Assembly: GCA_022376925.1 (NCBI GenBank)
Contig: JAIOJX010000032.1
Coordinates: 104,772,794-104,836,793 of the forward strand
Reading direction: 5' to 3'
Origin: Tragulus kanchil
Lineage: Eukaryota; Chordata; Mammalia; Artiodactyla; Tragulidae
Length of the DNA stretch: 64,000 nt
Shown here: positions 55,431 to 64,000 of the stretch, piece by piece
Layout of the letters: each line of letters opens with the position of its first letter
Position numbering within the stretch: position 1 is the first letter of the stretch
The notes under the pieces: generated by a model
What the model was told of the DNA's origin: nothing
The model's input: only the letters and a program-made list of their open reading frames with translations
The model's database searches: none
Position numbers and translations under genes: made by a program

Positions 55431-57231
55431 CTCGAGCCAGGCTCAGCGGCAGGGGCGGCGGGGATGGGGTGGCGTGGCAGGGAGCGGGGCAGAGCAGCCA
55501 CGGCAGGGCCTCTGCCCCCTCCAGCCTTTCCTGCCCACACCTAGACTCTGTTTTCCTCTGTGCTTCTGCTAATTATGAGGTGTGTGTGTGCATTTGCCCA
55601 GCTAATCCTTCCTCTTCAGGCAGACAATCAAGCTAAGAGTCACTCCTGCCCCCCCAGGTGGCTGGATCCTGGCAGTGTCCTCTGGCTGCACCCCTGTGAT
55701 ACGGAGAGGCCACTGCTAGCCAGGGGACTAGGCCTCCAGCGTGGGCCCCAGCTCTGCTGTAGCTTGCCCTGTGACCTTATACTTCACCCCTCGGAGCCCC
55801 TTTACCCCTCCCCTTGTAAATGGAACCTCCATCCCTACCTCGGTGGTCGGTGCAGGGTCTCGGTGATGTACGGTTCACAGTCGGGCCTCCACCATGGTGG
55901 GTCTCAATTCCAGCAACTCTTGTTGTGTGCCAGGCTCTCTGTGAGGCATTGGAGATGAAAGGATGACTAGACGCATGGTCCTTCTCCTTGGGGACCTCCC
56001 AGTGTGGCCCAGCGATTGCTAAGGTGGAGTACTAAGACCACTTACAGGGAGGAGGAGGAGTATTAGAACATGACTTGTGTTTATGACAGATCTCGTGTTT
56101 GGTGTAATGATGTTGGTGATCTTAAGTGTCAGACACTGTTCCTTCTCCTTGGGTCATGTCCCTCCCCCCAGAATTTTTCCAATAATCTGCAGTCTGTCTT
56201 CCTGGTAATCAATCACAGATTGCAAATCGCACGAGGAGAGTCTATAAGATATGTTCTTCATGTCTAGTATGTTGGGTTATTTTCATGTCTTGTGGTTTGA
56301 ATTTGGCCACTGTCATTTTAGAGGAATTTCCTGCCATCTGCGTTCAATTGAATTTTCTCACAGATTTGTGCTTGCTTGTAAATACTAGGGGCTGGCAGAA
56401 AGGGGAGCTTTGTTCTTGGTGACATTTCAGAAATCCGTTAATGCAGCCTTTGCCGGCTGATCTGCTGCTCGGCCGGGAGGGAGGCGTGAGGTGAAGGGAA
56501 GGTGCAGCAGTGTGCCTCTGGCTCGAGCCAGGCTCAGCGGCAGGGGCGGCGGGGATGGGGTGGCGTGGCAGGGAGCGGGGCAGAGCAGCCACGGCAGGGC
56601 CTCTGCCCCCTCCAGCCTTTCCTGCCCACACCTAGACTCTGTTTTCCTCTGTGCTTCTGCTAATTATGAGGTGTGTGTGTGCATTTGCCCAGCTAATCCT
56701 TCCTCTTCAGGCAGACAATCAAGCTAAGAGTCACTCCTCCCCCCCCAGGTGGCTGGATCCTGGCAGTGTCCTCTGGCTGCACCCCTGTGATACGGAGAGG
56801 CCACTGCTAGCCAGGGGACTAGGCCTCCAGCGTGGGCCCCAGCTCTGCTGTAGCTTGCCCTGCGACCTTATACTTCACCCCTCGGAGCCCCTTTACCCCT
56901 CCCCTTGTAAATGGAACCTCCATCCCTACCTCGGTGGTCGGTGCAGGGTCTCGGTGATGTACGGTTCACAGTCGGGCCTCCACCATGGTGGGTCTCAATT
57001 CCAGCAACTCTTGTTGTGTGCCAGGCTCTCTGTGAGGCATTGGAGATGAAAGGATGACTAGACGCATGGTCCTTCTCCTTGGGGACCTCCCAGTGTGGCC
57101 CAGCGATTGCTAAGGTGGAGTACTAAGACCACCTACAGGGAGGAGGAGGAGTATTAGAACATGACTTGTGTTTATGACAGATCTCGTGTTTGGTGTAATG
57201 ATGTTGGTGATCTTAAGTGTCAGACACTGTT
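55086..57231. repeat. Direct ~1.09-kb duplication D14 with disordered junction (55086-56131 / 56178-57231)
   Basis: TCCAATAAATCTGCAG at 55086 recurs as TCCAATAATCTGCAG at 56178. After the shared CAGACACTGTTC, copy 1 runs into about 45 bp (56133-56177) that matches neither flank well, whereas copy 2 continues into MIR sequence. With D13, the 53991-54326 segment is present three times. Confidence 0.95.
55905..55985 (-). mobile_element. Antisense L2 fragment
   Basis: 'CTTGTTGTGTGCCAGGCTCTCTGTGAGGCATTGGAGATGAAAGG' followed by 'GTCCTTCTCCTTGGGGACC' fits antisense L2. A second copy lies at about 56996-57075. Confidence 0.6.
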
Positions 57232-57345
57232 CTGAGCACTGCTGGTGTTTTTCACTCCTGTGGTCTTCAGAACAACCATATGAGCCGGCTCTCTTCACCT
57301 ATCTTATGGGTGGGGAAACTGAGGCACAGAGCGGTTCTTTGGGTC
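57150..57345 (-). mobile_element. MIR SINE, antisense
   Basis: 'GTGTCAGACACTGTTCTGAGCACTGC', 'CTTCAGAACAACCATATGAG' and 'TATGGGTGGGGAAACTGAGGCACAGAGCGG' are a clear antisense MIR. Its left part is also present, cut off, at 56060-56131. Confidence 0.8.
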
Positions 57346-57389
57346 AGTTGTCCAAGGCTGCATACCTTGCATGTGATGGTGTGGTTTTT

Positions 57390-57717
57390 TTCCCTAAATA
57401 TTCCGTTTTTTTTCCCCTTTTTTGGCTATTCTGGGTCTTCCCTGCTGACATAGGCTCTTCTCTAGTTGCAGGGAGTGGGGGCTACTCTCTAGTTGAGATG
57501 AGCAGACTTCTTGTTGCAGTGACTTCTCTTGTTGCAGAACTCAAGCTCTAGGGCACACGGGCTCAATAGTTGCGGCTCTGAGGCTCTAGAGCTCAATAAT
57601 TGTGGCTCCTGGACTAAGTTGCTCCACAACATGTGGAATCTTCCTGGATCAGGGATTGAACTTGTGTATCCTGCATTAGCAAGAGAACTCTTCATCACTG
57701 AACTACCAGGGAAGCCC
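57390..57717 (-). mobile_element. CHR-2-type SINE, antisense
   Basis: T-rich tail, then 'GGCTATTCTGGGTCTTCCCTGC', 'GGGGGCTACTCTCTAGTTGAG', 'CTCTAGGGCACACGGGCTCAATAGTTGCGG' and the head 'CACTGAACTACCAGGGAAGCCC'. An internal 'CTCTAGAGCTCAATAATTGTGGC' repeats the preceding unit. TGGTGTGGTTTTT (57377-57389) and TGGTGTGTTTTT (57721-57732) are likely target-site duplicates. Confidence 0.92.
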
Positions 57718-57811
57718 TATTGGTGTGTTTTTGAAAATATATGAAGATAATAGTTTATGTCTGTGATTTAGAAATGACTGCATTTTCTCCTGATAGGAAA
57801 GGAAAGGGAAG

Positions 57812-58015
57812 TGTATGCATGCTCAGTTGTGTCTGATTCTCTGACCCATGGACTGTAGGCCCCCAGGCTCCTCCATTCATGGGATTCTGCGGGCAAGAAT
57901 ACTGGAGTGGGTTGCCATTTCCTTCTCCAGGGGATCTTCCCAACCCTGGGATTGAACCCACATTTCCTGAGTCTCTTGCCTTGGCAGGTGAATTCTCTAC
58001 CACTGATGCCACCTC
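57812..58015 (-). mobile_element. Bov-tA-type SINE, antisense
   Basis: 'GCTCAGTTGTGTCTGATTCTCTGACCCATGGACTG', 'GCAAGAATACTGGAGTGGGTTGCC' and 'CCTGGGATTGAACCCACATTTCC' lead to a head ending 'CTACCACTGATGCCACC'. Confidence 0.93.
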
Positions 58016-58659
58016 ATAAGGATATGAGATTAAAAAATAATGAAGTCTGATGCCTGCTGGCCTAGAGTAGTGACAGTCATACTTCAGGGCACATGCCAGA
58101 CATCTAAGGAGCAGGCTCAAGTGCAGCTGCCTGCCCTCCTGTGTGGGTACAGGAGGGCCAGGGAGAGGAGATTTTTGAGTAGGGGCAGGTGAGGAAACAA
58201 GGGAACTCTGGGGTGACTGTTCTGGAGGTGCAGTCTAGCCATTTTCCCTCAGTGTCCTCACCTGAGAATGAGAATGAGGAAAGCCCCCCCAGCCGTCAGC
58301 TTGTGGGGGCATGTGGATGTCAGACAGACTGCACCTGCTAGATGCCCTTCACCTGCTCCAGGACGTGGCCCCTGCAGGCCCCCCGCTCCTGCCACGCCAG
58401 CAGTTCCTTTCTGCTGGGTCATTCCCATCTCCACGTAAGCAAGCTGGTTTTTTCTCCCCTATTACAAGCAAAACAAACCTCTGGATCCACTTCCCTCTTC
58501 AGATACTGCATCACTTCTTTTCTTTAGAGCAAGGCTCCTCGAAAGAGTCCGCTCTGCTCTTTGTCCCGTTTCTCTTGTCTTCTCCCTGGGCCTGCGTGAG
58601 GCTTCCCCGTCTCCAGCTGTGCTGCTGCTCCTGTTGAGGTCCCCGTGGCCTCTGTGTGG

Positions 58660-59095
58660 CCCTGGCCACTGTCATCTCTCCATCTCTCTCTCTGTCAGCA
58701 GTGTTTGCCTGTGCACCGACCCCACAGTCTCCTGATCTCCCTGCCCCTCTGCAGCCTCTGACTCCCTTCCCTGAGTCCTCCTCATCCACTGACCTTTCTC
58801 CCTCTCTCCACGACCTCCTCCAGGCTGTGGCTCTGAAGCACATTCATCGGTTGATGACTTCCAGCCGGACCTTCCCCTGGAGCTCAGACACACACGCCTG
58901 GCTATCTTCCTGGTATCTCCACGTGGCTGCCAGTGGTTAATGGTGTATGTTGCTTGCTGTTCATCGCCTCCACTGGAATGTCAGTTCCGCGTGGGCAGGG
59001 GCTTTGGTCCTTCTTGTTCCCACTCCAGCAGGTGCAGGACCCAGAACTGTGCCTGGCTCAGAGGAATGCTCAGTAATATCTGTTGAGTGGTTGGG
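58660..59095 (+). mobile_element. L2 LINE 3' region
   Basis: The end 'CACTGGAATGTCAGTTCCGCGTGGGCAGGGGC', 'ACTGTGCCTGGCTCAGAGGAATGCTCAGTAATATCTGTTGAG' is a clear L2 3' tail. The preceding ~300 bp of CT-rich sequence is consistent with the L2 region just upstream, but diverged. Confidence 0.65.
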
Positions 59096-59108
59096 TGGAG
59101 TGTCAGGG

Positions 59109-61350
59109 CCCTGGAAGCTATGACATGCTGGCCCATGTGTGCAAGTGATCAGCTTTGCTGTTGTGCTGAGCGGTCTTCATGTCTTGGTCTCAGCCCCAAG
59201 CCAGGTGGGTTCGGTGCTGTCGCTCACAGTCAGATCCCCCTAATTCTGGCCAGGGTGGCAGGACTTTGGCTGGGAGCATCTTAGTGAAAGCAAAGCCCAG
59301 TGGTCCCATGGTATCTGTTCATTAGGATATGTTCCAGGTGGCACCCTCTCCTTTGGGTTCCCCCTTCCTCCTCATTGCCTTCTGGCAGCCAGGAGGGCTC
59401 AGCCAAGGGAAAGCCAGGGGTGGGGAGGAGGTGTGATGCATGGGTAGGGTGGGGCGTGGCAGGGGCACCCTGGTCTCCTCTGCTCATGACCTGGCTCACA
59501 GCTGGGCTTCCAGTCATGCCACCTTTCACCAGGGATGTCTGCTTTGTCTTCATCTGCTTATAACCAGTGTCTCCCTGGATAAAACATCTGCAGATGCACC
59601 TGTGCTGGCTGGAAGCTAGGCTTTCACAGGGGAATGGGGAAGACTGACAGGTGATGGGATAGAAGGAAGGAAAGAAAAAAATAGGAGAGAGAGGAGCCGA
59701 AAGAGAAGCGAACACCAAAAAGAGGGAGAAGGATATCCACCTACTGAGAAGAGCAGAATGAGCCAGAAAGGCAGAGACTGAAAGAACAGAGAAGAGACAA
59801 ATAAGCACTGAGTGGGGGGCAATCATGAGGACAAGGTTTTCAGTGCACACTGTTTACATGTCTTTCCATGGGGCCACTGGGAGAGTGTGGGTCTGGGTGT
59901 GGGTCTGGGGAGACAGGGCACTGCAGACCGCCTCTGTAGGAGCAGGAGGAACCGGAAACCAGAGGTTGAGTCTTGCCCGCTGCTTCATGCATTCCTTTGC
60001 CCTCAGCCGTCTGTCTGTCCATCCCTCCAGCATTTACTAAGCTCCCATCTGAGCCAGGCGCTGTGTCCTCTGCCGCCTTTTCTTCCTCTCTGGCTTTTCC
60101 AGCCTTCGTGAGGCACAGGGCCCCCACTGGTCTCTAGGCTGGGCTCCAGCCTAGGCTTGTCCCCAGACCACAGAGCCTTGCTCGTCATGGGTGCACATTT
60201 TGGGAAAAATGGAAGCTCCGCATCTGATTCCTTTCTACGTCACTGGTCCTCTCAGTGTCCCTGGAAGCTATGACATGCTGGCCCATGTGTGCAAGTGATC
60301 AGCTTTGCTGTTGTGCTGAGCGGTCTTCATGTCTTGGTCTCAGCCCCAAGCCAGGCGGGTTCGGTGCTGTCGCTCACAGTCAGATCCCCCTAATTCTGGC
60401 CAGGGTGGCAGGACTTTGGCTGGGAGCATCTTAGTGAAAGCAAAGCCCAGTGGTCCCATGGTATCTGTTCATTAGGATATGTTCCAGGTGGCACCCTCTC
60501 CTTTGGGTTCCCCCTTCCTCCTCATTGCCTTCTGGCAACCAGGAGGGCTCAGCCAAGGGAAAGCCAGGGGTGGGGAGGAGGTGTGATGCATGGGTAGGGT
60601 GGGACGTGGCAGGGACACCCTGGTCTCCTCTGCTCATGACCTGGCTCACAGCTGGGCTTCCAGTCATGCCACCTTTCACCAGGGATGTCTGCTTTGTCTT
60701 CATCTGCTTATAACCAGTGTCTCCCTGGATAAAACATCTGCAGATGCACCTGTGCTGGCTGGAAGCTAGGCTTTCACAGGGGAATGGGGAAGACTGACAG
60801 GTGATGGGATAGAAGGAAGGAAAGAAAAAAATAGGAGAGAGAGGAGCCGAAAGAGAAGCGAACACCAAAAAGAGGGAGAAGGATATCCACCTACTGAGAA
60901 GAGCAGAATGAGCCAGAAAGGCAGAGACTGAAAGAACAGAGAAGAGACAAATAAGCACTGAGTGGGGGGCAATCATGAGGACAAGGTTTTCAGTGCACAC
61001 TGTTTACATGTCTTTCCATGGGGCCACTGGAAGAGTGTGGGTCTGGGTGTGGGTCTGGGGAGACAGGGCACTGCAGACCGCCTCTGTAGGAGCAGGAGGA
61101 ACCGGAAACCAGAGGTTGAGTCTTGCCCGCTGCTTCATGCATTCCTTTGCCCTCAGCCGTCTGTCTGTCCATCCCTCCAGCATTTACTAAGCTCCCATCT
61201 GAGCCAGGCGCTGTGTCCTCTGCCGCCTTTTCTTCCTCTCTGGCTTTTCCAGCCTTCGTGAGGCACAGGGCCCCCACTGGTCTCTAGGCTGGGCTCCAGC
61301 CTAGGCTTGTCCCCAGACCACAGAGCCTTGCTCGTCATGGGTGCACAGTT
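59109..61350. repeat. Direct 1.15-kb duplication D15 with degraded junction (59109-60258 / 60259-61350)
   Basis: CCCTGGAAGCTATGACATGC recurs at 60259. The copies differ at about five sites, all transitions (AGGTGGG/AGGCGGG, GCAGCC/GCAACC, GGGCGTG/GGACGTG, GGGGCAC/GGGACAC and GGGAGAG/GGAAGAG). After CATGGGTGCACA, copy 1's tail (60206-60258) is a shortened, indel-ridden version of the genuine sequence at 61350-61445 (shared pieces AGCTCCG, CTGATTCCTTTCT, ACGTCA and TGGTCCTCTC). Confidence 0.96.
59640..59815. repeat. Purine-rich tract
   Basis: An almost uninterrupted A/G-rich stretch (GAAGGAAGGAAAGAAAAAAATAGGAGAGAGAGG and onward), repeated at 60790-60965 in the second copy of D15. It could form triplex or other non-B DNA. 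It also explains the long open frame on the opposite strand. Confidence 0.7.
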
Positions 61351-61693
61351 GGAATCTCTTGAGAGACAGAGACAGCTGAGGTGGAGAGCTCCGATGTGCC
61401 CAGCACTCCTGATTCCTTTCTCTCACGTCATCTGGTCCTCTCGGGATCACCCCCACTTACGATGAGGAAGTGGAGGCTCAGCACCCTCCTCTTTTTAGGT
61501 GGCCTTAGCTGGTCCTCGTGTCTCCTGGAACTGGCCCAGAGTCCAGGCCCCTCTGTGACACCTCAGTTTTAAGAGGGTGTCCCAGGAGGCTTGAATCACA
61601 TAGAGATCAATGCTTCCATACAGGATGTCTTTTGTCCTGAACCACAGGAAACATAGGGATGATGACATTGGGGCTTATTTGTTTATCAAAAAT

Positions 61694-61972
61694 CTTCACT
61701 GAGTTTTTAAAGATTTTTATTTATGTATTTAATTTTAGCTGTGTTGGGTCTTCATTGATGCACATGGACTACTCTCTAATTGTGGCTTCTCTTTATGGTG
61801 GCTTCTCTTGTTACAAAGCATAGGCTCACAGGCTCAGTAGTTGTGGTGCACAGGTTTAGTTGCTCCATGGCTTGTGGAATCTTCTTGAACCAGGGATGGA
61901 ACCCATGTCCCCTGCATTGGCAGGTGGGTTCTCAACCACTGGACCACCAGGGAAGTCCTTCACTGAGTTTTT
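61694..61972 (-). mobile_element. CHR-2-type SINE with 15-bp target-site duplication (first copy)
   Basis: T/A-rich tail at 61709-61735, then 'GCTGTGTTGGGTCTTCATTGATGC', 'CTACTCTCTAATTGTGGCTTC', 'GGTTTAGTTGCTCCATGGC' and the head 'CCACTGGACCACCAGGGAAGTC'. Perfect flanking duplicates CTTCACTGAGTTTTT lie at 61694-61708 and 61958-61972. Confidence 0.95.
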
Positions 61973-62496
61973 GTCTGTTCCTGGCCTGGCTGGACTCTGA
62001 GGACTTGAAGTTGAGTCAGACACTGTCCTTGCCTTCTGGGGGCTATGGACATATAAACCATCCATCTCAGGATGGTCTGGGATTCCCTGAGGGTCCTTTG
62101 CTGTGTCGTCCTGGCCTGGCCTCCTCAAGCTGTCCTGCCACCCCCATTCCTGGTCAGCACAGGTTTGAGTGGCCAGCAGCTGAAGACACCCTTTTAGGAA
62201 TAGTATATGTAGGACTGACCCCTGGGCCTCCAAGCCTAGCCTCCTCTGCCCTGAACTCCCTTGGGACGCTGCGCCTTCTGCTCCAATGACTGGTGCTGCC
62301 AGGAGCTGTGACCAGTTCTTATCTCTGCCTCCTGGACACAGTGTTGGCTCAGAAGGCGAGAAAGGGCTCAACATCAAGTGACCCCCTGCTGCATGCCGAG
62401 AGTGTGTTGAATTCTTTATGAACAAGGACACAAGTTCATAGAACAGCCCGTTTTTGCAGATAAAGACAATGAGATCCTGAAGCTAGGACATGGCAT

Positions 62497-62704
62497 GTTG
62501 TCCAGTTACTTGGTCATGTCCGATTCTTTGCGACCCCATGGACTGTAGCTCACCAGGCTTCCCTGTCCTTTACCATCTCCCACAGTTTGCTCAAGCTCAT
62601 GTCCATTGAGTTTATATATATGAGTCCATAGCATATGCCCATCCTCTCCTCTTCTCCTGCCCTCAATGTTTCCCAGTATCAATGATCTTTTCCAATGGAG
62701 CTAG
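62497..62704 (-). mobile_element. BovB LINE 3' end, antisense (first copy, cut by junction)
   Basis: 'GTTGTCCAGTTACTTGGTCATGTCC' and 'TTTGCGACCCCATGGACTG' followed by 'CACAGTTTGCTCAAGCTCATGTCC' are the reverse complement of the BovB 3' end. It stops at the D16 junction with accumulating indels. Confidence 0.92.
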
Positions 62705-62849
62705 CATTCAGTGACACCTCAGTTTTAAGAGGGTGTCCCAGGAGGCTTGAATCACATAGAGATCAATGCTTCCATACAGGATGTCTTTTGTCCTGAACCA
62801 CAGGAAACATAGGGATGATGACATTGGGGCTTATTTGTTTATCAAAAAT

Positions 62850-63128
62850 CTTCACTGAGTTTTTAAAGATTTTTATTTATGTATTTAATTTTAGCTGTGT
62901 TGGGTCTTCATTGATGCACATGGACTACTCTCTAATTGTGGCTTCTCTTTATGGTGGCTTCTCTTGTTACAAAGCATAGGCTCACAGGCTCAGTAGTTGT
63001 GGTGCACAGGTTTAGTTGCTCCATGGCTTGTGGAATCTTCTTGAACCAGGGATGGAACCCATGTCCCCTGCATTGGCAGGTGGGTTCTCAACCACTGGAC
63101 CACCAGGGAAGTCCTTCACTGAGTTTTT
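62850..63128 (-). mobile_element. CHR-2-type SINE with 15-bp target-site duplication (second copy)
   Basis: The D16 counterpart of 61694-61972, carrying the identical CTTCACTGAGTTTTT duplicates at 62850-62864 and 63114-63128. The SINE insertion therefore predates whatever produced the second copy. Confidence 0.95.
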
Positions 63129-63652
63129 GTCTGTTCCTGGCCTGGCTGGACTCTGAGGACTTGAAGTTGAGTCAGACACTGTCCTTGCCTTCTGGGGGCT
63201 ATGGACATATAAACCATCCATCTCAGGATGGTCTGGGATTCCCTGAGGGTCCTTTGCTGTGTCGTCCTGGCCTGGCCTCCTCAAGCTGTCCTGCCACCCC
63301 CATTCCTGGTCAGCACAGGTTTGAGTGGCCAGCAGCTGAAGACACCCTTTTAGGAATAGTACATGTAGGACTGACCCCTGGGCCTCCAAGCCTAGCCTCC
63401 TCTGCCCTGAACTCCCTTGGGACGCTGCGCCTTCTGCTCCAATGACTGGTGCTGCCAGGAGCTGTGACCAGTTCTTATCTCTGCCTCCTGGACACAGTGT
63501 TGGCTCAGAAGGCGAGAAAGGGCTCAACATCAAGTGACCCCCTGCTGCATGCCGAGAGTGTGTTGAATTCTTTATGAACAAGGACACAAGTTCATAGAAC
63601 AGCCCGTTTTTGCAGATAAAGACAATGAGATCCTGAAGCTAGGACATGGCAT

Positions 63653-64000
63653 GTTGTCCAGTTACTTGGTCATGTCCGATTCTTTGCGACCCCATGGACT
63701 GTAGCTCACCAGGCTTCCCTGTCCTTTACCATCTCCCACAGTTTGCTCAAGCTCATGTCCATTGAGTTTATATATATGAGTCCATAGCATATGTAACCAT
63801 CTCATCCTCTCCTCTTCTCCTCCTGCCCTCAATGTTTCCCAGTATCATGATCTTTTCCAATGAGCTGACTCTCTGCATCAGGTGGCCAAAGTACTGGAGC
63901 TTCAGCTTCAGCATCAGTCCTTCCAGTGAATTGTCAGGGTTGATTTCCTTTAGGGTTGACTAGTTTGATCTCCTTATAGTTCAAGGGACTCTTGAGAGTC
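63653..64000 (-). mobile_element. BovB LINE 3' fragment, antisense, running off the window
   Basis: After the same 3' end as at 62497, it continues through 'CTCTGCATCAGGTGGCCAAAGTACTGGAGC', 'CAGCATCAGTCCTTCCAGTGAA' and 'CAAGGGACTCTTGAGAGTC', the antisense order of the BovB polyprotein C-terminal region. The left (3') boundary is real, and the 5' extent lies beyond the window. Confidence 0.94.

Larger units (their letters stand above)
61555..63868. repeat. Direct 1.16-kb duplication D16 with degraded junction (61555-62710 / 62711-63868)
   Basis: GTGACACCTCAGTTTTAAG recurs at 62711. The body is almost identical (one C/T at about 62206/63362). Copy 1's last 80 bases deteriorate relative to copy 2 (GCATATGCCCATCC for GCATATGTAACCATCTCATCC, CTCCTGC for CTCCTCCTGC, ATCAATGATC for ATCATGATC and AATGGAGCTAGCATTCA for AATGAGCTGACTCTCTGCATCA). 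Only copy 2 continues correctly into BovB. Confidence 0.97.

Noticed and set aside
59281..61000. Repeated 189-codon minus-strand frame with hydrophobic stretches
   Set aside because: Produced by the purine-rich tract read on the opposite strand (Ser/Phe/Leu-rich); no protein similarity recognised.
61856..63587. Repeated 191- and 169-codon open frames
   Set aside because: They run through the CHR-2 SINE and its flanks (the SINE head read in antisense gives a common false peptide) and are duplicated by D16.
5252..63880. A tandemly amplified gene family or CRISPR-like array
   Set aside because: Each duplication involves different sequence and only two adjacent copies (three where events chain). 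There are no short repeats with spacers and no coding unit.
1..64000. Endogenous retrovirus or other viral insertion
   Set aside because: I found no paired LTRs, primer-binding site or gag/pol/env-like frames. The only possible LTR-type sequence (about 52345-53100) is an old solitary fragment of uncertain family.

Overview
The window looks like nuclear, non-coding DNA from a ruminant, most likely a bovid. The evidence is the repeat content: Bov-tA-type tRNA-derived SINEs, CHR-type (cetacean-hippo-ruminant) SINEs and 3' pieces of the BovB (RTE) LINE, on a background of old mammalian L2, MIR and MER5A copies. I recognise no intact protein-coding gene, no exon series and no functional RNA gene. 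The sequence is probably intronic or intergenic. The only gene-derived sequences are two processed pseudogenes, RPL26 (47903-48343, minus strand) and ROMO1 (33372-33610, minus strand). The ROMO1 copy appears a second time at 34468-34706 only because it lies inside a duplicated block.

The dominant structure is a series of sixteen direct, head-to-tail, near-identical duplications. Each has a unit of about 1.09-1.19 kb and the two copies abut. They occur in clusters: 5.25-9.55 kb (two), 10.58-12.86 kb, 13.32-17.92 kb (two), 19.48-21.78 kb, 22.52-24.79 kb, 29.93-32.24 kb, 33.26-35.40 kb, 37.61-43.73 kb (three chained), 53.22-57.23 kb (two chained), 59.11-61.35 kb and 61.55-63.88 kb. Three stretches are free of them: 1-5.25 kb, 24.8-29.9 kb and 43.7-53.2 kb. 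Removing one copy of each would shrink the window from 64 kb to about 46 kb.

The duplicates differ by few substitutions (mostly transitions) and by short homopolymer, microsatellite or indel differences. Where duplications chain so that one segment is present three times, the outer copies share bases and the middle copy differs. At several junctions the tail of copy 1 decays into indel-ridden versions of the correct downstream sequence. These features fit unmerged overlaps between contigs or patches from two haplotypes better than they fit sixteen independent biological duplications. The series is still the most important thing to check here, and any copy-number reading of this locus should wait for that check.

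Other structure includes an older inverted duplication around a BovB fragment (12958-13863), a small CpG-dense patch with a NotI site (17970-18255), a diverged direct repeat pair (28055-28215 and 29445-29612), two short tandem duplications, and several non-repetitive AT-richer blocks that could be conserved non-coding elements.
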